Assembly (NCBI GenBank): GCA_016296185.1
Contig: JAEDJT010000010.1
Location: 1-38,111, forward strand
Direction: 5' to 3'
DNA from: Bacilli bacterium
GTDB taxonomy: Bacteria; Bacillota_I; Bacilli_A; RF39; UBA660
DNA: 38,111 nt
In this document: positions 14,920 through 24,600 of the stretch, in pieces
Layout of the letters: every line of letters starts with the position of its first letter
Numbering within the stretch: position 1 is the first letter of the stretch
The notes under the pieces: generated by a model
Told to the model about the DNA's origin: nothing
The model's database searches: none
What the model saw: the letters and a program-made list of their open reading frames with translations, nothing else
Position numbers and translations under genes: made by a program

Positions 14920-14940
14920 TATCTAATGAATTTATAAAAT

Positions 14941-14972
14941 AAAAAAGTACACATTTTTAGTGTACTTTTTTG
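14941..14972 (-). terminator. Terminator of ffh
   Basis: AAAAAAGTACAC (14941-14952) pairs perfectly with GTGTACTTTTTT (14960-14971) around a 7-nt loop. It could act in both directions. Confidence 0.92.
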
Positions 14973-14976
14973 TTTA

Positions 14977-16284
14977 TTAGAATGGCATTTTAAAATTACC
15001 ACTACTCATCATTTTCATCATTTTTTTCATTTCTTCAAATTGTTTTAAAAGTCTATTAATTTCAGCAACATCTCTTCCACAACCCTTACTAATACGTTGT
15101 TTACGAGTTGCTTTTAAACATTCAGGATGTTTTCTTTCATATGGTGTCATAGATAAAATAATTGCTTCAATATGAGCCATATCTTTAGGATTAATACTAA
15201 CATTGTTAAGACCCATTTTACGAGCTTGTGGTAACATTTTTAAAATATTTTCTAAAGGTCCTAACTTTTTAATTTGTTTCATATTAGTTAAGAAATCTTC
15301 TAAATCATATTTACCACTCATCATTCTCTTAGCTTGATTTTCAGCATCTTCTTCAGAAATAATACCTTCAACTTTTTCAGCTATAGATAAAACATCACCC
15401 ATATCTAAAATACGTTCAGCCATTCTTTCTGGATAGAATTGACTTAAACCATCAAGTTTTTCAGAATCACCAACAAATTTAATAGGAACATTAGTTAAAT
15501 GTCTAACAGATAAAGCAACGCCACCCTTAGTATCACCATCTAATTTAGTTAAAATACAACCTGTTAAATTTAACTTATCATTAAATCCATTAATAACATT
15601 AATAGCATCTTGTCCCATCATAGCATCAATTACAAGAAGAACTTCTTGAGGATTACATAAATCAACAATACCTGCTAATTCATCCATTAATGCTTCATCT
15701 ATATGTAAACGACCAGCTGTATCTATAATTATATAGTCATTACCATTTTCTTTAGCATAATCTAAAGCATGTGTAATTATTTCATTTACTGGTTTCTTTC
15801 CTTCACTATATACTGGAATATTTAATTGTTTACCAACTGTTTCTAATTGTTCAATAGCAGCTGGTCTATAAATATCACAAGCAACTAGTAATGGTTTCTT
15901 ACTATTTTTCTTTCTAATTAAATTAGCTAATTTACCACAAGTAGTAGTTTTACCACTACCTTGTAGACCTACTAACATTAATATAGGAGGATTACCATCC
16001 ATATTCAAAGGAGCAGCTTCTCCACCTAATAATTCAACTAATTCATCTTTAACAATTTTAATAAATAATTCATCTGGTTTTAAAGATTTTTGAACATCCA
16101 TACCTAAAGCTTTTTCTTTAACATTATTAACAAATTCTTTAACAACTTGATAATTAACGTCAGCTTCAAGTAAAGCCATTCTTATTTCTCTCATCGCTTC
16201 ACTAATATTTTCTTCAGTTATACGACCCATTCCACGAATATTTTTAATTGCACTTGATAATCTATCTCCCATGTATTCGAACAT
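14977..16284 (-). CDS. ffh: Signal recognition particle GTPase Ffh (SRP54)
   Basis: Binds signal sequences on the ribosome with the 4.5S/6S RNA and docks with FtsY at the membrane. The 435-residue protein shows the N domain (MFEYMGDRLSSAIKNIRGMG), the G domain with P-loop GLQGSGKTTTCGKLA (about residues 105-119), DTAGRLHID and TKLDGDTKGG. The methionine-rich M domain (SGKYDLEDFLTNMKQIKKLG, RISKGCGR) and a C-terminal MKKMMKMMSSGNFKMPF follow. The length is normal. An AGGTGA site lies 6 nt before the ATG. The gene is separated from tmk by a terminator and has its own promoter, although ftsY and ylxM are close upstream. Confidence 0.97.
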   Translation of the reverse strand: MFEYMGDRLSSAIKNIRGMGRITEENISEAMREIRMALLEADVNYQVVKEFVNNVKEKALGMDVQKSLKPDELFIKIVKDELVELLGGEAAPLNMDGNPPILMLVGLQGSGKTTTCGKLANLIRKKNSKKPLLVACDIYRPAAIEQLETVGKQLNIPVYSEGKKPVNEIITHALDYAKENGNDYIIIDTAGRLHIDEALMDELAGIVDLCNPQEVLLVIDAMMGQDAINVINGFNDKLNLTGCILTKLDGDTKGGVALSVRHLTNVPIKFVGDSEKLDGLSQFYPERMAERILDMGDVLSIAEKVEGIISEEDAENQAKRMMSGKYDLEDFLTNMKQIKKLGPLENILKMLPQARKMGLNNVSINPKDMAHIEAIILSMTPYERKHPECLKATRKQRISKGCGRDVAEINRLLKQFEEMKKMMKMMSSGNFKMPF

Positions 16285-16303
16285 TTTATATCACCTGCCA
16301 AGT

Positions 16304-16312
16304 ATTATAACA
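16304..16312 (-). promoter_or_regulatory. Extended -10 promoter of ffh
   Basis: TGTTATAAT on the minus strand, 19 nt before the ATG. The leader would consist of little more than the ribosome binding site. Confidence 0.6.
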
Positions 16313-16322
16313 AAAATCCAAT

Positions 16323-16358
16323 AAAAAAAGAAGATTAAACTAGTTTAAAACTTCTTTT
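16323..16358 (-). terminator. Terminator of tmk
   Basis: AAAAGAAG (16326-16333) pairs with CTTCTTTT (16351-16358), with an inner TTAAAC/GTTTAA stem. A T-run follows on the minus strand. The TAG stop (16340-16342) lies in the loop region. Confidence 0.8.
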
Positions 16359-17020
16359 ATAGCTTCATAAACATCATTATTAATATCTTCTATATCTCTA
16401 ATCTTACCTTTTTTATCAATACAATCAATTTTTTTATAATTATGTATTTCAGCTAATTCTAAGTACGCAGCTTCTGCATTTCTAATATGAAGAGGACTTG
16501 CTTCATGTTGATCAGAAGGTTCTTCTCTACCTTTTTTTAATTCAGCAACTTTTTTATATGGTACATATAAGAAAATAGTAACATCAGGTTTAGGTAATTC
16601 TAAGAATCCATATTCTAAATTACTTAAATCTTCATATAATTTAAGTCTTTCTTCTTTATCAAAAATTTTACCACCTTGATGTCCCATATTACTTTCAACA
16701 TATCTATCCAATACTAAATCAATACCTTGATCTAATAATTCTAATATATGTTCTCTATGATATCTTCTATCAGCAGCATAATATAATGATGCAACCTTAG
16801 GATCTACATTTGCAGCTCCTTCAGGAAAATATCCATCACAAATATATTGTTTACCTAAATAAGGTCCACCAACTATTTTACCTGTTGGAGATTCATAATC
16901 TGGAAATGCTAGTCTTTCTACTTTTCTACCATCTTTACGTAATTTATGAACCAACAAACTAGTTTGTGTTTCTTTACCAGAACAATCAGTTCCCTCTATT
17001 ACTATAATTTTACCTCTCAT
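16340..17020 (-). CDS. tmk: Thymidylate kinase (dTMP kinase), divergent type
   Basis: Phosphorylates dTMP to dTDP for DNA synthesis. From the start at 17020 the protein has 226 residues (MRGKIIVIEGTDCSGKETQ...). The P-loop GTDCSGKETQ differs from the usual bacterial EGIDGAGKTTQ; the DRYVESN motif and the lid-like stretch EEPSDQHEASPLHIRNAEAAY are present. A large family of such divergent thymidylate kinase-like proteins occurs in Firmicutes, so dTMP is the likely but not certain substrate. The start is chosen because AAGGTGGTGG (17026-17035) precedes it and a TGTTAGAAT -10 lies just upstream. A longer reading from 17089 would start before that promoter. It sits between ylxM and ffh, an unusual place for tmk. 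Confidence 0.8.
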   Translation of the reverse strand: MRGKIIVIEGTDCSGKETQTSLLVHKLRKDGRKVERLAFPDYESPTGKIVGGPYLGKQYICDGYFPEGAANVDPKVASLYYAADRRYHREHILELLDQGIDLVLDRYVESNMGHQGGKIFDKEERLKLYEDLSNLEYGFLELPKPDVTIFLYVPYKKVAELKKGREEPSDQHEASPLHIRNAEAAYLELAEIHNYKKIDCIDKKGKIRDIEDINNDVYEAIKEVLN

Positions 17021-17043
17021 ATCATCCACCACCTTATATAAAT

Positions 17044-17052
17044 ATTCTAACA
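17044..17052 (-). promoter_or_regulatory. Extended -10 promoter of tmk
   Basis: TGTTAGAAT on the minus strand, 23 nt before the ATG at 17020. Confidence 0.45.
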
Positions 17053-17099
17053 TATAATTCATATTTTTTAAAGTGTAAAAAATACACAATAATATTAAT

Positions 17100-17127
17100 A
17101 AAAAAAGAAGCCTATTTTAAGACTTCT
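17100..17127 (-). terminator. Terminator after ylxM
   Basis: AGAAGCC (17106-17112) pairs with GACTTCT (17121-17127), one G-U pair, followed by a T-run on the minus strand. It overlaps the ylxM stop and partly insulates tmk from ftsY-ylxM. Confidence 0.7.
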
Positions 17128-17408
17128 TCTATTACATTTTTTATATCATCTATATTAGATAATTCTAAAGATTCAGCTAACTTACAATTGTTACTATAAA
17201 CATGTAATTTATCTTCATAATACTCTAACTTTTCAATTACATTTTTTATAGTTTTTTGTACAGCACTTCTACTAATATTCTTTTCTTCAGCAATTTCAGA
17301 TAAAGATAAATCTTCTTGATAATAATCTTCAAAATTATCTCTTTCTTTATCAGTTAATAAAGAACTATATATATCAAATAAAGCATTATAATATACAAAA
17401 TTTTTCAT
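17112..17408 (-). CDS. ylxM: SRP-associated DNA-binding protein YlxM (UPF0122)
   Basis: A 98-residue helical protein with a sigma-70 region 4-like helix-turn-helix: LLTDKERDNFEDYYQEDLSL followed by SEIAEEKNISRSAVQKTIKN. YlxM proteins are coded with ftsY and ffh in Firmicutes and have been linked to SRP function. Its ATG overlaps the ftsY stop by one base (TAATG, 17406-17410), so translation is probably coupled. The acidic C-terminus (about residues 75-98) is typical. Confidence 0.92.
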   Translation of the reverse strand: MKNFVYYNALFDIYSSLLTDKERDNFEDYYQEDLSLSEIAEEKNISRSAVQKTIKNVIEKLEYYEDKLHVYSNNCKLAESLELSNIDDIKNVIEEVLK

Positions 17409-18676
17409 TACATCATATCCTTAAACAAACCATAAATATAATTTTCAATATCAAATGGTTTTAAATCATTCATTCCTTCACCTAAACCAATAAATTTAAC
17501 AGGAATATCTACTTCTTCTTTAATAGCTAATACAATACCACCTTTAGCAGTACCATCTAATTTAGATAATACAATACCAGTAATATTAGTAATTTCTTTA
17601 AATGCTTTAGCTTGACTAATACCATTTTGACCAGTAGTTGCATCTATTACTAACAAAGTTTCATGAGGAGCATTAGGAACATGTCTACCAATAACATTAT
17701 TAACTTTTTCTAATTCTTTCATTAAGTTAACTTTATTTTGTAATCTACCAGCAGTATCAATTAATACAATATCTACGTTTTCTTCTTTTGCATGAACTAA
17801 TCCATCAAAAACAACACCAGCTGGGTCAATATTTTCTTTACCAAAGAATAAAGCACCAGTTCTATTAGCCCATTCTTCTAACTGTTTAACAGCACCAGCT
17901 CTAAATGTATCTCCAGCAATTAACATAACTTTTTTACCTTCACTAACATATTTATGAGCAAGTTTACCAATAGTAGTAGTTTTACCTACACCATTAACAC
18001 CTACAAATAATAAAACAGTAGGTCCTTCTTCAGCCATTTGAATTTTATCAGATAAAGAATCATTATCAACATATATAATAAATAATTCATCTACTATAAC
18101 TTCATTTAAATAATTAGCATCAGTTATTTTTTCAGATTTAACTCTATCTCTTAACTTATCCATAAAGTTCATAACAGTATTAACACCAACATCAGCATTA
18201 ATTAATAATTCTTCTAATTCTTCATAGTATTCTTCATTAATCTTAGTATACTTAATACCTAACATACTTAATTTAGAAACAAATTCTTTTCTTGTTTTTT
18301 CTAAACCTTTATCATAAGTAAAAATCTCTTGAGCTTCTTCAACTTTATTATCTGATTGATGTTCTTTTACGAATTGTGCCCAATCATCATCTTCATCTTC
18401 ATCATCAGATTCTTCAAAATCCGCTTCTTCATCATCTTCTAAATCAAATTTTTCATCATCCATTTCAGTTTCTTCTTCATCAGATGATTCTTCTAATTCT
18501 TCATCAGAAACATCTTCAACTTCTTCTTCTTCGATTGTATCATCTTGAATATAATCTTCAACTTCATCTACATTTTCTATAGTATTTACGTCTTCAACAT
18601 CATATTCTTCTTTTACTTCTTCTACAATCTTTTCTTTTTTACTAATAATACTTTTTAATTTATCAAATAATCCCAT
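17408..18676 (-). CDS. ftsY: SRP receptor GTPase FtsY
   Basis: Membrane-side partner of Ffh. The 422-residue protein begins with a short basic segment (MGLFDKLKSIISKKEK) likely to touch the membrane. An unusually acidic stretch of Glu/Asp runs to about residue 100, followed by the NG domain. G motifs: GVNGVGKTTTIGKLAHKY, DTAGRLQNK and LSKLDGTAKGG. The length is typical of FtsY forms with an acidic domain. The start has a GGTGA-type site and a recognisable promoter upstream. It leads the ftsY-ylxM unit and is divergent from the RNase J gene. Confidence 0.97.
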   Translation of the reverse strand: MGLFDKLKSIISKKEKIVEEVKEEYDVEDVNTIENVDEVEDYIQDDTIEEEEVEDVSDEELEESSDEEETEMDDEKFDLEDDEEADFEESDDEDEDDDWAQFVKEHQSDNKVEEAQEIFTYDKGLEKTRKEFVSKLSMLGIKYTKINEEYYEELEELLINADVGVNTVMNFMDKLRDRVKSEKITDANYLNEVIVDELFIIYVDNDSLSDKIQMAEEGPTVLLFVGVNGVGKTTTIGKLAHKYVSEGKKVMLIAGDTFRAGAVKQLEEWANRTGALFFGKENIDPAGVVFDGLVHAKEENVDIVLIDTAGRLQNKVNLMKELEKVNNVIGRHVPNAPHETLLVIDATTGQNGISQAKAFKEITNITGIVLSKLDGTAKGGIVLAIKEEVDIPVKFIGLGEGMNDLKPFDIENYIYGLFKDMM

Positions 18677-18692
18677 TTAAATCACCGTCCTT

Positions 18693-18722
18693 ATTATACA
18701 TTAAATCTAATGTAAATGCCAA
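18693..18722 (-). promoter_or_regulatory. Promoter of ftsY-ylxM
   Basis: On the minus strand TTGGCA (18717-18722), 18-bp spacer, TATAAT (18693-18698), 16 nt before the ATG. Confidence 0.65.
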
Positions 18723-18741
18723 TAAAAAGAACAAAGATATC

Positions 18742-18770
18742 TAGACATTAATATCCATTTGTTATATAAT
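18742..18770 (+). promoter_or_regulatory. Promoter of the RNase J gene
   Basis: TAGACA (18742-18747), 17-bp spacer, TATAAT (18765-18770). The leader would be about 57 nt, one of the longer ones in the window. Confidence 0.65.
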
Positions 18771-18833
18771 TACTTGTAGCGAAGAACCATACTTTTTTAT
18801 TTTTATTATTAAATTGAAAGGAAAGATTATATT

Positions 18834-20516
18834 ATGAATAATAAAGACGATTTTACGTCTATAATCGCTTTAGGAGGCTTAGGAGAAGTCGGTAAAAACA
18901 TGTATGTTTTTACTCATAAAGACGAAATATTCATAATTGATGCAGGAGTAATATTCCCTGAAAGTGACTTACTAGGCGTTGATTATGTTATTCAAGACGT
19001 AACTTATTTAAAACAAAATGAAGATAAAATAAAAGGTTTATTAATAACACATGGTCATGAAGATCATATCGGAGGTATTCCATTTTTATTACAAAGTGTT
19101 AATATTCCTGTAATATATGGAGCACAAACTTCAATCGACTTAATAAAAAATAAATTAGAAGATCGCAATATTGGTTATAAAAATTTAGAATTAATTAATT
19201 CAGATACAAAAATAAAAACAAAATATTTTGATATAGAGTTCATTACAACAACTCACTCTATTCCAGATAGTTTTGGTATAGTTCTTCACACACCTAATGG
19301 TACAATCGTATCAACAGGAGACTTTAAATTCGATCTTACACCAATTGGTCCTATGGCAAATTTACATAAAATGGCAGAAATCGGACAAAAAGGTGTTAAA
19401 TTATTATTAAGTGATAGTACTAATGCTCTATCTGAAGGATTCTCAAAATCAGAAAACTCAGTTGATGAAGCATTAAGTGATATCGTAAACGGTTATAATG
19501 GACGTATAATAATTGCAACATTTGCATCAAATATATATCGTGTTAAACATATTGTAGAAACATGTAAAAAGAATAATCGTAAAATTATCGTATTTGGTCG
19601 TAGTATGGAATCTGCAACAAATATAGCATTAAATAATGGAATCTTAGATGATAAATCTATATTTATTGATGCTAATCAAGCAAAAAGTTTAAAGAAAAAT
19701 GAAATATGTATTTTATGTACAGGATCTCAAGGTGAACCATTAGCAGCTTTATCAAGAATTGCAAATGGAACTCATAAACAAATTTCTTTAATGCCAGATG
19801 ACTTAGTAGTATTCTCTTCTAACCCTATTCCAGGTAACGCTGCAAGTATTAATAGAGTTATCAATAAATTATACTTAAAAGGTGTTAGAGTAATTACAAA
19901 TTCTGAATTTAGTGATATCCATACATCAGGACATGCTAAACAAGAAGAATTAAAATTAATGTTAAGACTTATCAAACCAGAATACTTTATGCCAATGCAT
20001 GGTGAATACAGAATGCTAAAACAACATACTGAACTAGCTGCAACATGTGATATAGATATTAATAAAACATTTATTATGAATAATGGTGATGTATTAATTA
20101 TGGATAATGAAGGTGTTCATAGAGGTGGCACTGTAACCGCAGGAGATGTATACGTAGATGGATCTCGTATCGGAGAAATTGGTTCAATAGTTATTAAAGA
20201 CCGTAAATTAATGAGTCGTGATGGAATACTAATTACAATAGTAAATATTAATCCATTAACAAAGAAATTATTAATTAAACCAAATATCACTACTAGAGGA
20301 TTCGTACTAGTAAATGAAAATGCAGAATTAATAAATCAAATTGAAAAGAAAACAACAGAAATAATAAATAAATTCTTAAAAGAAAATGTATATAGTTATA
20401 CAGATTTAAAAAATCAAATTATTTTAGAATTACATCCATTTATTAGCAATTTAACAGGAAGACATCCTATTGTATTACCAGTTATTATGGAAGTAAAAGA
20501 AGCATCTAACAAATAG
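18834..20516 (+). CDS. rnjA: Ribonuclease J (5'-3' exo- and endoribonuclease)
   Basis: Metallo-beta-lactamase/beta-CASP enzyme central to mRNA decay and RNA maturation in Firmicutes. At 560 residues it has a normal length. It has the zinc motif HGHEDH at 73-78 (GLLITHGHEDHIGG), the later GDFKFD metal ligand, beta-CASP motifs (GRSMES, GSQGEP, ALSRIANG) and HTSGHAKQEEL plus MPMHGEYRML. The C-terminal domain follows (KPNITTRGFV). J1 and J2 types cannot be told apart with confidence, so the symbol is a best guess. The ribosome binding site is AAAGGAAAG. A hairpin terminator folds over its stop codon. Confidence 0.93.
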   Translation: MNNKDDFTSIIALGGLGEVGKNMYVFTHKDEIFIIDAGVIFPESDLLGVDYVIQDVTYLKQNEDKIKGLLITHGHEDHIGGIPFLLQSVNIPVIYGAQTSIDLIKNKLEDRNIGYKNLELINSDTKIKTKYFDIEFITTTHSIPDSFGIVLHTPNGTIVSTGDFKFDLTPIGPMANLHKMAEIGQKGVKLLLSDSTNALSEGFSKSENSVDEALSDIVNGYNGRIIIATFASNIYRVKHIVETCKKNNRKIIVFGRSMESATNIALNNGILDDKSIFIDANQAKSLKKNEICILCTGSQGEPLAALSRIANGTHKQISLMPDDLVVFSSNPIPGNAASINRVINKLYLKGVRVITNSEFSDIHTSGHAKQEELKLMLRLIKPEYFMPMHGEYRMLKQHTELAATCDIDINKTFIMNNGDVLIMDNEGVHRGGTVTAGDVYVDGSRIGEIGSIVIKDRKLMSRDGILITIVNINPLTKKLLIKPNITTRGFVLVNENAELINQIEKKTTEIINKFLKENVYSYTDLKNQIILELHPFISNLTGRHPIVLPVIMEVKEASNK

Positions 20517-20528
20517 TTAGATGTTTTT
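20503..20528 (+). terminator. Terminator of the RNase J gene
   Basis: CATCTAAC (20503-20510) pairs perfectly with GTTAGATG (20516-20523) around AAATA, then five T. The TAG stop (20514-20516) is at the loop. Confidence 0.9.
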
Positions 20529-20540
20529 ATAATCTATATA

Positions 20541-20549
20541 TGATAAAAT
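20541..20549 (+). promoter_or_regulatory. Possible extended -10 promoter of the VanY-like gene
   Basis: TGATAAAAT lies 15 nt before the ATG at 20565, the same arrangement as several other genes here. Support is limited to this one motif. Confidence 0.4.
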
Positions 20550-20564
20550 TAATATGGTGATAAT

Positions 20565-21599
20565 ATGAAAAGAAAAAGAAAAAAAATAAAGAAAAAAGCA
20601 AAAAACATCTTATATTCCCTATTTGCAATTTTATCTATTATATTAGTAGCACTACTAGCAATAATTGTTCTACCAAAAGAAAATAAAAACAGAAAAGAAA
20701 CAAAACCAGAACAAAAAGAAGAAATTGTAATAGATAATAGTATCGAAAAGAAATTAAAAGATTTAAATTTTAGTGATAACGATATAAATGAAATAAAAAA
20801 ATATGTATCAGAAGATAATATAAATTATATAATAAATAATGAACTAGATGATGGTTTAGTTATGAATTTTGTTAACCAAGATTATTACATAGACGATTAT
20901 TTAAAAACTTATATAGAATATTATAATAACAACGAATTTGACTATAGAAAAGTCGTTGAAAGAGTTAATACACACGTTAATAATGAATATTATACAAATA
21001 CTATTAAAACAGATGAATCATTAGGAAAATTCGTATTATTAAATAAATATTATTACGCATCTGATTCATACGCTGCAGAAGATCTAATAGATGTAGATGC
21101 AGAATACAGTTTATATAATACAAGTTTTAAATTATCAAAAGAATGTTATGAAGCATTCTTAAAAATGTATAATGACGCTAAAGAAGCAGGATATGGCTTT
21201 AAAATAAATTCCCCATATCGTAGTTATCAAAAACAAGAATCATTATATAGTAGATACAAACAACAAGATGGCGAAAAATTAGCAGATACATACTCTGCTC
21301 GTCCAGGATATTCAGAACATCAAACAGGTTATGCATTTGATATAAGAGATTATCCATATACTAACGAAGATTATTCAAAAACAAAATCATTTACATGGGT
21401 ATCAGAAAACTCTTATAAATATGGATTTATTATCAGATTCCCTAAAAATAAAGAAGATATAACTGGATACCAATATGAATCATGGCATTATAGATACTGT
21501 GGTATAGAATGTTCTACATATATTCATAAAACAGGAATTACATTCGAAGAATATTATGAATATTTTATAAAATATAAAAATCCAAAGAACTTATCATAA
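20565..21599 (+). CDS. VanY-type D-alanyl-D-alanine carboxypeptidase, membrane-anchored
   Basis: Zinc peptidase that trims D-Ala from peptidoglycan stem peptides outside the cell. It has 344 residues: a Lys/Arg-rich start, a membrane helix at about 15-36, a charged linker, a helical spacer of about 110 residues, then the peptidase M15B domain. The zinc site is clear: His252 and Asp259 (SEHQTGYAFDI) and His308, with catalytic Glu305 (ESWHYRY); SPYRSYQKQESLY (216-228) is the typical substrate-side segment. The spacer (about 60-180) has a weak repeat-free helical/DUF-like look and I cannot name it. It follows the RNase J gene but a terminator separates them. A role in cell-wall remodelling is likely; vancomycin resistance is not implied. 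Confidence 0.88.
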   Translation: MKRKRKKIKKKAKNILYSLFAILSIILVALLAIIVLPKENKNRKETKPEQKEEIVIDNSIEKKLKDLNFSDNDINEIKKYVSEDNINYIINNELDDGLVMNFVNQDYYIDDYLKTYIEYYNNNEFDYRKVVERVNTHVNNEYYTNTIKTDESLGKFVLLNKYYYASDSYAAEDLIDVDAEYSLYNTSFKLSKECYEAFLKMYNDAKEAGYGFKINSPYRSYQKQESLYSRYKQQDGEKLADTYSARPGYSEHQTGYAFDIRDYPYTNEDYSKTKSFTWVSENSYKYGFIIRFPKNKEDITGYQYESWHYRYCGIECSTYIHKTGITFEEYYEYFIKYKNPKNLS

Positions 21600-21613
21600 T
21601 GATAAGTTTTTTT
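21589..21613 (+). terminator. Terminator of the VanY-like gene
   Basis: ACTTATCA (21589-21596) pairs with TGATAAGT (21600-21607), then a T-run. The TAA stop (21597-21599) forms the loop exactly. Confidence 0.9.
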
Positions 21614-21621
21614 ATTGCAAT

Positions 21622-21650
21622 AAAAAAAGTTTGAATATTATTCAAACTTT
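21622..21650 (-). terminator. Terminator of the giant surface protein gene
   Basis: AAAGTTTGAA (21626-21635) pairs with TTCAAACTTT (21641-21650) around TATTA, with a T-run on the minus strand. The TAA stop (21638-21640) is in the loop. Confidence 0.9.
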
Positions 21651-24600
21651 CTTAATTTAACTTTTCTTTGTAATACTAATAATACAAATGCCATTAATGC
21701 AACAGTTACAAATAATAATATTTTACCAAATACACCAGTATTAGGATTAAATACCACATTTTGTTCTTCTTTTTTATCTTCTTCAGGTTTTACTTCTTCT
21801 ACTACTTTATTAATTTCTTCAAAAGAGTATTTATTCTTAAATCCTAAAGCATCATTATCAAATAAATATTCATACGAATAAGACATTGTTCCATCACCAT
21901 TATCACTTAATAATAAAGTTAAATAACATTTTGCATTATCATAATAAACATGATTAGAATCACCTTTTATTTGACTAATAACATATTTATATTCACCTGG
22001 TTTAGTATAAGTAATATCTTTAAATGTAATTTTACCATTTTCATCATTACTAATTAATTCACTATATCCATTAGTAACACCTTCACTAACATCAGTTAAT
22101 AAGAAACTAAATTCATTACCTTCAAATACACCATCTTCATATGTAACATTAACAGAAGGTTTATATGAAGCTTTAGTAGAATACTTATTACTAAATATTA
22201 CTTTAATAGTACCATTAACAACCTCACCAGTATTAAAAATACTATCTTCATCTACATCAACAGAATAATTAGCACCTACTACATTACTAGTATAATACTT
22301 TTCATTATATTGAATTAATTTATATGTTGTTCCAACAGGTAAATCAGAAATAATAATTTGTTTATCATTACCTAATTCAAATTCATATGTTCCAATTCCA
22401 GTATCATCAATATTAATAGTATCTAATATATTATTAACATTATCTAATACATTATAAGTACCGGCTTTATCACTAGTTAATTCTAATTTATATTTAAATA
22501 CTTTATTAGTATCAACATAATCACTTATATTACTATTACCAATTACAAAACCAGTAGGAACATAACTATTTTCAAATAACATATTATCAACTAAATTATT
22601 TAATTTGTCATAATACTTAATTACACTATTTAAATTACCTTTACCATCATTAACTAAATTAATACCAATAGTATATATATTACCATCATAAACTATTTGT
22701 GAATCATTTCCACTAACTTGTTTAACTTTATATTGTTTTAATCCATCTTCATTTTCATAAGTTAATTCTGTAAATGATACTTTACCAGTATTATCATTAG
22801 ATACTGTTTCAATAATATTATCATTCATATCTGTTAAAACAAAATCAAATTGATTTTCCGCTAATCCATTATTATAAGTAACATATGCATTTAAATTAAC
22901 ATTACTAGAAACATCATAAGCATTTTTAAATGTATAAGTAACTAATCGTTCTTCAGAAGTAGTACCATTAATATTATTAGTACTTACATCATCTATAGTA
23001 GTAACATAACCATCTTCATATGATTGACTAATATAATAATCAACATCTCCAGGTAATAACTTAATTGTAAATGAATTATTACCTTTTATTTTAAATGTTG
23101 TACTTCCCTTACCTTCTTCATTAACAGTAATAGTTTTGATTTCAGTTCCTTTAGTATCAACAATACTATATGTACCTTTATCATCACTAGATCCATCTAA
23201 GTCAACCTTATAAGTAAATTCTTTATTCTTATCAGCTAATTTACCATCTAATACATTATTAACTTTTACATCAGAAGCAATTTGATAAATAACGCTTATA
23301 GTATTTGTATCATTATCAACTAAATTATATTTACTATCTAAAGGATTAACTAATGTTACATGTCCTTTAGTACTATAAACAGTTTTTAATGGTATATCAT
23401 TACTTACTGTAACTGAATATTCTAAATCAATGGTAGATAACGATTTTAATTCTCCAATTGTCCATGTAATAGTTCTAGATGAACTATCATAAAGACCACC
23501 GTTTGAAATATCGTTTACATTAACACCATTAGGAACATTATCTACAACTACAATATTCTTTGCACTAACATCAGATATATTATTAATTTCAATCATATAA
23601 CTATATTTTTCAGCAGGTGTGATTAATACTGGAGTACTAGCATCACTATAAATACCGGTATCTAAAGTATTAACATACTTACCGTAATTAATATTTGGAA
23701 TACTTACCTTATTTTCATAAGAAACAGGATCACTATTAATATCAATATTATTTACTTTACTAATACTACCATTAACAATAATTTTAGAAGTATTATTATC
23801 TAAATTACTAACATCAAATGAAACAGGAATCCAAATAGTCATACCATTACTACCAATTCTATTAATATTAGCAGTAATAACATTATTATCTACTGAATAA
23901 CTAACACCGCTTGTTTCAATATTATTAACATATGTTTTAATACCATCTTCATTAATAATTAAAGATTTAGGAATATTTAGATTTAATACAACATTGTTAA
24001 ATTCAACTGTACTAGAATTATCTATTGTATATAAATAACCATAACTACCTGGTAAAGAAGAACCAACAGTTATATCATTACCATCTTCACTATCCATAGC
24101 TTTAACTTTTAACGATAAAGTACTTTTTTCTAAAGTAACACTAGTAACATTAGAATCTAAACTCTTATCTTTAACTCCATCGTTAAATTTAATAACAGAA
24201 TTATTTTTAGCAACTAATCCAGTACCATTACTTAATGGAGCAACCATTTTAACATAAACAATAGGTTTTACATCATTACCATATAATTTAGAATTAAATT
24301 TAATTGCAATTGCTTTAATAGCAGTTTTATCACTAGGCATTACAGTAGTCCACATACTATTATTAGTTAAATCTGTAGTATTAACATCTATATCTTTAAC
24401 AGAATAATAAACAGTATAATTAATATCATTATCATCTAAATAACTTGTATCAATACTATCTAAAACACCTTTAAAAGTACTGCCAGAAGAACTATCTAAT
24501 ACATCATAAATAACCGCATTATTTAATTCTTCATAAGGATCACCAAATGTATATTCAATTTTATAAGTATACTTAGAACCTTCTATAGCACTAGCAGTAG

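Noticed and set aside
16269..16282. CGAACATTTT near the ffh start as another LexA box
   Set aside because: It lies within the ffh coding start and only one half resembles the consensus.
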